Shown: positions 7,709 through 11,364 of the stretch, piece after piece
Layout of the letters: each line of letters starts with the position of its first letter
Position numbering within the stretch: position 1 is the stretch's first letter
From: 66-474 sp035572335
Lineage (GTDB): Bacteria; Pseudomonadota; Gammaproteobacteria; Xanthomonadales; Rhodanobacteraceae
DNA length: 11,364 nt
Direction of reading: 5' to 3'
Assembly (NCBI GenBank): GCA_035572335.1
Contig: DATNAW010000225.1
Span: 1 to 11,364, forward strand
Position numbers and translations under genes: made by a program
Notes under the pieces: generated by a model
What the model was told of the DNA's origin: nothing
Databases searched by the model: none
Seen by the model: the letters and a program-made list of their open reading frames with translations, nothing else

Positions 7709-8370
7709 GGAATGAGGTATCCGGCACCGCGTCGGTTTTCGATCAGGCCCGCGCAACCCGCATCCGCCAGCTTGCGCCGCACGCCGAACACGACTACCTC
7801 GATGCTCCGGTCCGAAGCCTCGCTTTCGCTGCCCGCAATCCTTTCCAGGATGTCGGCGCGCGGGAATACCCGGCCCGGATGCCGCAGCAGCAATTCCAGC
7901 AAGGCAAACTCGCGCGGCGTGAGTTGCAACGCGCTGCCGTTCGCGATTGCGCGGTGCGCCTGCGCGTCCAGTCTCACACCGGCATGTTCCAGCACGTCCG
8001 CCCGCGTTTCGACTGGACGTCGCGCCAGCGCGTGCAAGCGCGCGATGAGTTCCTCGAACGCGAACGGCTTGACCAGGTAATCGTCGGCGCCGGCATTCAG
8101 TGCTTCCACGCGATCGCCCACCTGGTCGCGCGCCGACAAAACCAGTATCCGCGGACGTTCGCCGACGGCGGGAAGCGCGCGCAACACGCCGAATCCATCC
8201 AGCCGCGGAAGCCCGAGATCCAGCACGACGAAGTCGTAGCCGTAGCCCGCCAGATACCCGGTCGCCTCGACGCCATCACTGGCGACGTCCACCGTGAAAC
8301 CCGTCGCCCGCAAGCCACGCGCGAGATTGTCACGCAAGCGCTCGGAATCTTCGACCAGCAGCAGCTTCAT
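7705..8370 (-). CDS. OmpR/PhoB-family response regulator
   Basis: This is a cytoplasmic DNA-binding regulator phosphorylated by the kinase encoded just downstream. It has 221 residues. The receiver domain (1-~118) has acidic residues E7 and D8, phospho-acceptor D51 (VVLDLGLP), the Thr/Ser switch residue S79 and invariant K101 (LVKPF), so it looks fully functional. A winged-helix DNA-binding domain follows from ~125 to the end (LTPREFALLELLLRHPGRVF ... RGAGYLI). The start MKLLLVEDSE is the standard family N-terminus. Only a weak ribosome-binding site (CAGGT) is seen upstream. Its stop overlaps the kinase start by 4 bp, so the pair forms one operon. Possible targets are its own promoter region, the divergent phosphatase gene or the convergent efflux operon; the sequence does not decide between them. 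Confidence 0.95.
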   Translation of the reverse strand: MKLLLVEDSERLRDNLARGLRATGFTVDVASDGVEATGYLAGYGYDFVVLDLGLPRLDGFGVLRALPAVGERPRILVLSARDQVGDRVEALNAGADDYLVKPFAFEELIARLHALARRPVETRADVLEHAGVRLDAQAHRAIANGSALQLTPREFALLELLLRHPGRVFPRADILERIAGSESEASDRSIEVVVFGVRRKLADAGCAGLIENRRGAGYLIP

Positions 8371-8378
8371 GTGCGATA

Positions 8379-8396
8379 CCTGCCACGCAATGCAGG
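8379..8396. repeat. Short inverted repeat upstream of the response regulator
   Basis: CCTGC at 8379-8383 and GCAGG at 8392-8396 form a perfect 5-bp inverted repeat with an 8-bp spacer, 8 bp from the regulator's start codon. It could be an operator for autoregulation or a small hairpin over the ribosome-binding region. A repeat this short is expected by chance in GC-rich DNA, so function is speculative. Confidence 0.25.
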
Positions 8397-8579
8397 AAAA
8401 CTAACACCGCGCGCGTGCTGCCACCACCGAGGGGCGGCCAAACCATCGCGAAGTGCGAACAAAGCAGGACCGAAGGCCGAATGCGCCAACAACGGCCCCG
8501 CGCTGGAGGCCACGTGCGGCTACAACGCCGGCGCGTAAATGAACGTCGACCTTATCGGAAAACCGCGTGGGCCGGAACC

Positions 8580-8585
8580 TATACT
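8580..8585 (+). promoter_or_regulatory. Possible sigma-70 -10 element for the PAP2 gene
   Basis: TATACT matches the TATAAT consensus at five of six bases and stands out in a GC-rich region on the strand leading to the PAP2 gene. No good TTGACA-like hexamer lies 16-18 bp upstream (the sequence there is GGAAAA-like), so this is a weak call. If used, transcription would begin near 8592 and leave a leader of about 130 nt. Confidence 0.22.
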
Positions 8586-8721
8586 GATCCGCCGATGCGA
8601 ATACCTGAAGGGGCACACAGCGCTTGCGGCGGGCTTGCAAGGTTCGCGAAAGCCGCGGCGAAGCAGGCGCTAAGGATACTGCGGCAAATTATCCGCATTG
8701 CACACGCCTGCGACGATTGGC

Positions 8722-9366
8722 ATGAAGCCTCGCATTCTCATGCGACGATTCGCGATGCTGCTGGTGATCGGCATCTGCGCGGCAGCGCCGCTTCGCGCTG
8801 CTGTCGCCGCAAGCGGCCCGTTCGGCATCGATCACCGGATCGCTTACGATAACAGTGGCATCTGGGCCCGCAACAACCAGAAGGCGCTGTTGGGTGCAAC
8901 CATATTCACCGTGGTGGGCGGCTCGCTTGCGCTGGGTGACCAGGACAAGTTGGGCGACACGTTCTGGCGCTCACTCGATTCAATGGCGGTGTCGTCAGTG
9001 ATCGCGCAGGGCGCGAAATGGACTTTCCAACGCGAACGTCCTTCGCAAACCAGCAATCCGGACAGGTTTTTCCAGGGTTTCAAATACGAGAGTTTCCCCA
9101 GCGGCGAAGTCACCGCCATCGCCGGCGCCGTGACGCCGTTCGTCGTGGCGTACGGCCACGACTACCCCGCGGTGTATGCGCTGGAACTGCTGCCGCTGTA
9201 TGACGCCGTGGCGCGGGTCAAGGTGCGCGGCCACTGGCAGAGCGACGTGCTGGCCGGCTGGGCCATCGGCACGGCCGCGGGCATCTGGGCCGCGCATCGC
9301 GATTCGCCATTGATCCTCGGCTGGCTGCCCGGAGGCTTCCAGGTGGGATTCATCCACCGGTTCTAA
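8722..9366 (+). CDS. PAP2-family phosphatase with PSGE in place of PSGH
   Basis: This belongs to the PAP2 (type 2 phosphatidic acid phosphatase) superfamily, whose members remove phosphate from lipid substrates such as undecaprenyl-PP, lipid A or phosphatidic acid at the membrane/periplasm side. From ATG 8722 it has 214 residues. A signal peptide or first TM (residues ~9-29) ends in Ala-rich sequence. Motif 1 is K99-x6-R106-P107. Motif 2 is P126-S-G-E129, where the usual His is Glu. Motif 3 is A164-R165-x5-H171-x3-D175, where the usual first Ser is Ala. The catalytic nucleophile His171, Arg165 and Asp175 are present. Hydrophobic segments lie near 58-73, 132-145 and 177-192. A TTG at 8698 and an ATG at 8740 are other possible starts; no strong ribosome-binding site decides. 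The next gene follows after 78 bp on the same strand. Substrate is unknown. Confidence 0.85.
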   Translation: MKPRILMRRFAMLLVIGICAAAPLRAAVAASGPFGIDHRIAYDNSGIWARNNQKALLGATIFTVVGGSLALGDQDKLGDTFWRSLDSMAVSSVIAQGAKWTFQRERPSQTSNPDRFFQGFKYESFPSGEVTAIAGAVTPFVVAYGHDYPAVYALELLPLYDAVARVKVRGHWQSDVLAGWAIGTAAGIWAAHRDSPLILGWLPGGFQVGFIHRF

Positions 9367-9444
9367 ATGCGTAGCCGTATGCAAGCCAGCGAATCGCGAA
9401 ACCGCGCGCGCCGGATCGGGTGCCGCTCCGATTGATCGCCCCAT

Positions 9445-10572
9445 ATGACCGCACAAGCCGCGTTGAGCTTCTCCGCCAGAATCGAGGACATCCGCCGTCG
9501 TGTGACCGCGCGCATGATGCGCGGCGTGTTTCGCGCGGGTGGCGCGAGCGGCGCCCGGCTGCCGCGCAGCGGGATTCACAGGGTATTGATCTGTCGCAGC
9601 GTCCACACCCTCGGCGATTCGTTGACCCTGACGCCCTTGCTGACCGAGCTCGCCGAACTTTATCCGGGCGCCGAAGTGGATGTCGTGTGCGGCTGCCCGG
9701 TCGCGGATGCCTTGTTCAAAACCTTTCCGAATGTGCGCAACGTGCGGCGGATGCCACGGCATGTCGCGAGCCACCTGTTGGCGACTGCACGCACCTTGCA
9801 TGCGATGCGTCGCAAGCATTACGACCTGGTCATCGACCCCGACCCGCAATCGCAATCGGGCCGGCTGCTCGCCCTCGCCACGCACGCCAGGTATTCGCTG
9901 GGATATGTCGGTCCCAAAAAGAGCGGCACGCTCACGCACGGCGTGGTGATCCCGGCGGACCTTCGGCACAAGGCGATGACGCCGGTCTATCTGTTGCGCA
10001 GTGCAACGGGACAAGAGCCCGCGGCGCGCGAGTATCCGCAGCCCACCCTGATGCTGACGAATGCGGAGCTGGAATGCGGACGCCGCACGATGACACGCCT
10101 CGCGTCGAAGCATCAGCCCGGCACCGGCGGACCTTGCATCGGCATTTTTGCCAATGCCACCCGCGACAAGCTGCTCGCCGGTGGCTGGTGGCTGGATTTC
10201 ATCGAAGCATTCCGGCAGAGCGCACCCGGCACGCGTATCGTGGAGATCCTGCCCGCGTTCGGAAAGTCGATGCTGGAAGATCGTTTTGCCTGTTTCTACT
10301 CCAGCGACGTCCGCAAGCTGGCAGCCCTGATCGCGAACCTGGACGCCTACGTCAGCGCGGATTGCGGCGTGATGCATCTGGCTTGGGCAACCGGCATACC
10401 AACGGTCGGCTTGTTCAACGTCACCAATCCCGCCGAATGGGGGCCCTTCGGTCCGCGGATGGGTGCGCTGCCGCTGGACGATGCAACGACGGCCGAGATC
10501 GCGCAACTAACCGTCGAGCGGCTTGGGTTCCCATCCGCGGGCAATGGCGCAAACGATGACGCTGCCGCGTAG
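9445..10572 (+). CDS. Glycosyltransferase family 9 (LPS heptosyltransferase-like)
   Basis: GT9 enzymes, such as the heptosyltransferases WaaC/WaaF, add sugars (typically ADP-heptose-derived heptose) to the LPS core on the cytoplasmic face of the inner membrane. This protein has 375 residues and a GT-B layout. The N-domain begins at about residue 45 (HRVLICRSVHTLGDSLTLTP), corresponding to the family's RxxxLGD-x-TxPLL start. The C-domain includes GIFANATRDK (233-242), with the family's conserved Lys position, and the hallmark SADCGVMHLAWATGIPTVGL (304-323), corresponding to WaaC's SxDTGxxHLA-xxxxPxxxL. About 44 residues precede the first conserved strand, longer than usual, so the true start may be the ATG at residue 24 or 25. 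No clear ribosome-binding site precedes 9445. It may be co-transcribed with the PAP2 gene. The exact acceptor and donor cannot be named. Confidence 0.88.
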   Translation: MTAQAALSFSARIEDIRRRVTARMMRGVFRAGGASGARLPRSGIHRVLICRSVHTLGDSLTLTPLLTELAELYPGAEVDVVCGCPVADALFKTFPNVRNVRRMPRHVASHLLATARTLHAMRRKHYDLVIDPDPQSQSGRLLALATHARYSLGYVGPKKSGTLTHGVVIPADLRHKAMTPVYLLRSATGQEPAAREYPQPTLMLTNAELECGRRTMTRLASKHQPGTGGPCIGIFANATRDKLLAGGWWLDFIEAFRQSAPGTRIVEILPAFGKSMLEDRFACFYSSDVRKLAALIANLDAYVSADCGVMHLAWATGIPTVGLFNVTNPAEWGPFGPRMGALPLDDATTAEIAQLTVERLGFPSAGNGANDDAAA

Positions 10573-10724
10573 CGCGCAAGGAGGTGCACGCGGCGGCGCC
10601 GGGTTCATCGCCGTTTCCCGAGAAGATCCTTGATCGCATGACCACGTTTTCGGCCTCGCCAAACATCCACGCAGTGACGCGCCTTGGTGTTCTTCGACCC
10701 CGGCCGGCAATCCGAAAAAACGTC

Positions 10725-11363
10725 TCAACCGGTGTTCTGCAATCCCTGTGACACTCCGTTGACGCAGGCAACCAGCGCGCGCAGCAGTGCATCATCCTTG
10801 CCGCCGCTCGCGCGCCAGCGTCGCAGCAGGTCCACCTGCAAAAGGCTGATCGGATCGACGTAGGGATTGCGCAAGCGGATAGACAGCGCCAGCCGCGGAT
10901 CGTCGCGCAACAGCTTGTCGCTGCCTTTCAGCCGCAGCAGCCAGTGATGGGTGCGCGTGAATTCCTTTTCGATCAACCCGAAGAACTCGGCGTGCAGCGG
11001 GCCGGACAGTTTCGAAAACGCCTCGGCGATCCCGAGGTCGCACTTGGCCAGCAGCATTTCCACGTCGTCCAGCACGTTGGCGAAGAACGGCCATTCGCGC
11101 GCCATCTCCGCCAGCTCCGCGTTGCCGAACGCTTCGGCACCACGCTCCAGCGCGCTGCCCAGCCCATACCAGCCGGTGACGATGGAGCGGCACTGCGTCC
11201 ACGAAAACACCCACGGGATCGCTCGCAGGTCCTCGACGCCGTGCATGCTGCGGCGACTGGCCGGGCGCGAACTCATGGTCATGCGTTCGATCACGTCGAT
11301 CGGCGTGGCGGCGCGAAAGTAATCGACGAAGCCGGGATGCTCGACCAGTCCGCGGTACGCCGC
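10725..11363 (-). CDS. ppc: Phosphoenolpyruvate carboxylase, C-terminal part (5' end outside window)
   Basis: This enzyme carboxylates phosphoenolpyruvate with bicarbonate to give oxaloacetate and phosphate, replenishing the TCA cycle in the cytoplasm. The 212 residues in the window are the C-terminal end of an enzyme of about 880-950 aa; the reading frame is open to the right edge. The run FVDYFRAATPIDVIERM, then SRPASRR and GVEDLRAIPWVFSWTQ, is diagnostic. The protein ends in the family's NTG terminus (LQNTG). By alignment from memory to E. coli Ppc, the aspartate-inhibition residues K773 (LLAKCDL), R832 (SIRLRNPYVDP) and N881 (QNTG) are kept, so allosteric inhibition by aspartate is likely. 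The catalytic GRGGS loop lies outside the window. The first Met-like codon in view (GTG at 11292-11294) is internal. It is convergent with the GT9 gene, with a 152-bp gap in which no terminator was recognised. Confidence 0.95.
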   Translation of the reverse strand, partial: AAYRGLVEHPGFVDYFRAATPIDVIERMTMSSRPASRRSMHGVEDLRAIPWVFSWTQCRSIVTGWYGLGSALERGAEAFGNAELAEMAREWPFFANVLDDVEMLLAKCDLGIAEAFSKLSGPLHAEFFGLIEKEFTRTHHWLLRLKGSDKLLRDDPRLALSIRLRNPYVDPISLLQVDLLRRWRASGGKDDALLRALVACVNGVSQGLQNTG

Positions 11364-11364
11364 G

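Larger units (their letters stand above)
8371..8721. other. Divergent intergenic region between response regulator and PAP2 gene
   Basis: This 351-bp stretch is the only long non-coding region of the window. It separates two divergently oriented genes, so it should hold both promoters. Short reading frames cross it on both strands, but they are Arg-rich, have no recognisable motif and overlap known genes, so I do not call them. Visible items are a TATACT hexamer (8580-8585), an inverted repeat close to the regulator start (8379-8396), and a short GCGG-N8-CCGC inverted repeat with an AT-rich centre at 8681-8696. No tRNA-like fold, riboswitch or intrinsic terminator (stem plus T-run) is recognisable. 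Confidence 0.7.

Noticed and set aside
7393..8538. 381-codon open frame on the + strand opposite kinase and regulator
   Set aside because: It is antisense to a clear HK/RR pair, has no motif, and its Arg/Gln-rich composition is typical of a shadow frame.
8415..8852. 145-codon + strand frame in the divergent intergenic region
   Set aside because: It starts at GTG, is Arg-rich, overlaps the PAP2 signal-peptide region in another frame and has no ribosome-binding site or motif.
8995..10506. 503-codon open frame on the - strand opposite the PAP2 and GT9 genes
   Set aside because: It crosses two recognisable genes, shows no family motif and has shadow-frame composition.
9420..10559. 379-codon + strand frame overlapping the GT9 gene
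   Set aside because: The frame starting at 9445 carries the GT9 signatures; this one is Arg/Pro-rich without any conserved motif.

Overview
The window is GC-rich, densely coded chromosomal DNA. It probably comes from a gammaproteobacterium of the Xanthomonadales/Rhodanobacteraceae type. That placement is inferred from the high GC content, the DnaG and phosphoenolpyruvate carboxylase sequences, lipoprotein-type RND components and LPS-type glycosyltransferases; no rRNA or other strict marker is present. There are seven complete protein-coding genes plus a partial gene at each end. I found no tRNA, rRNA, insertion sequence, CRISPR array or phage gene.

Left part (1-6315, + strand). The 3' end of dnaG (primase) is followed after only 34 bp by a three-gene RND efflux operon: a TolC-family outer-membrane lipoprotein, a lipoprotein membrane-fusion adaptor and a 1025-aa RND permease. 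The three pump genes are joined by two 4-bp ATGA overlaps, so they are almost certainly co-transcribed and translationally coupled. The set would form one tripartite pump spanning inner membrane, periplasm and outer membrane. rpoD, which often follows dnaG in gammaproteobacteria, is absent here. The permease combines an Asp-Asp pair in TM4 (drug-pump-like) with a Glu in TM10 where AcrB has Lys (metal-pump-like), so its substrate class is left open.

Middle (6326-8370, - strand). An OmpR-type response regulator and a membrane histidine kinase share another ATGA overlap. They run convergently into the efflux operon, with the stop codons 10 bp apart. The kinase has an unusual H-box (Arg instead of Pro) and a degenerate ATP-binding D-box. 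A link between this two-component system and the pump is plausible from position only.

The 351-bp divergent intergenic region (8371-8721) is the only long non-coding stretch. It holds a -10-like hexamer and two short inverted repeats.

Right part (8722-11364). A secreted or membrane PAP2-family phosphatase, with Glu replacing the catalytic His of the PSGH motif, is followed by a GT9 (heptosyltransferase-type) glycosyltransferase on the + strand. Both suggest cell-envelope or LPS work. The C-terminal 212 residues of phosphoenolpyruvate carboxylase (ppc) come in from the right edge on the - strand. No wholly new system is evident. The most unusual points are the active-site substitutions in the PAP2 protein, the kinase and the RND permease.
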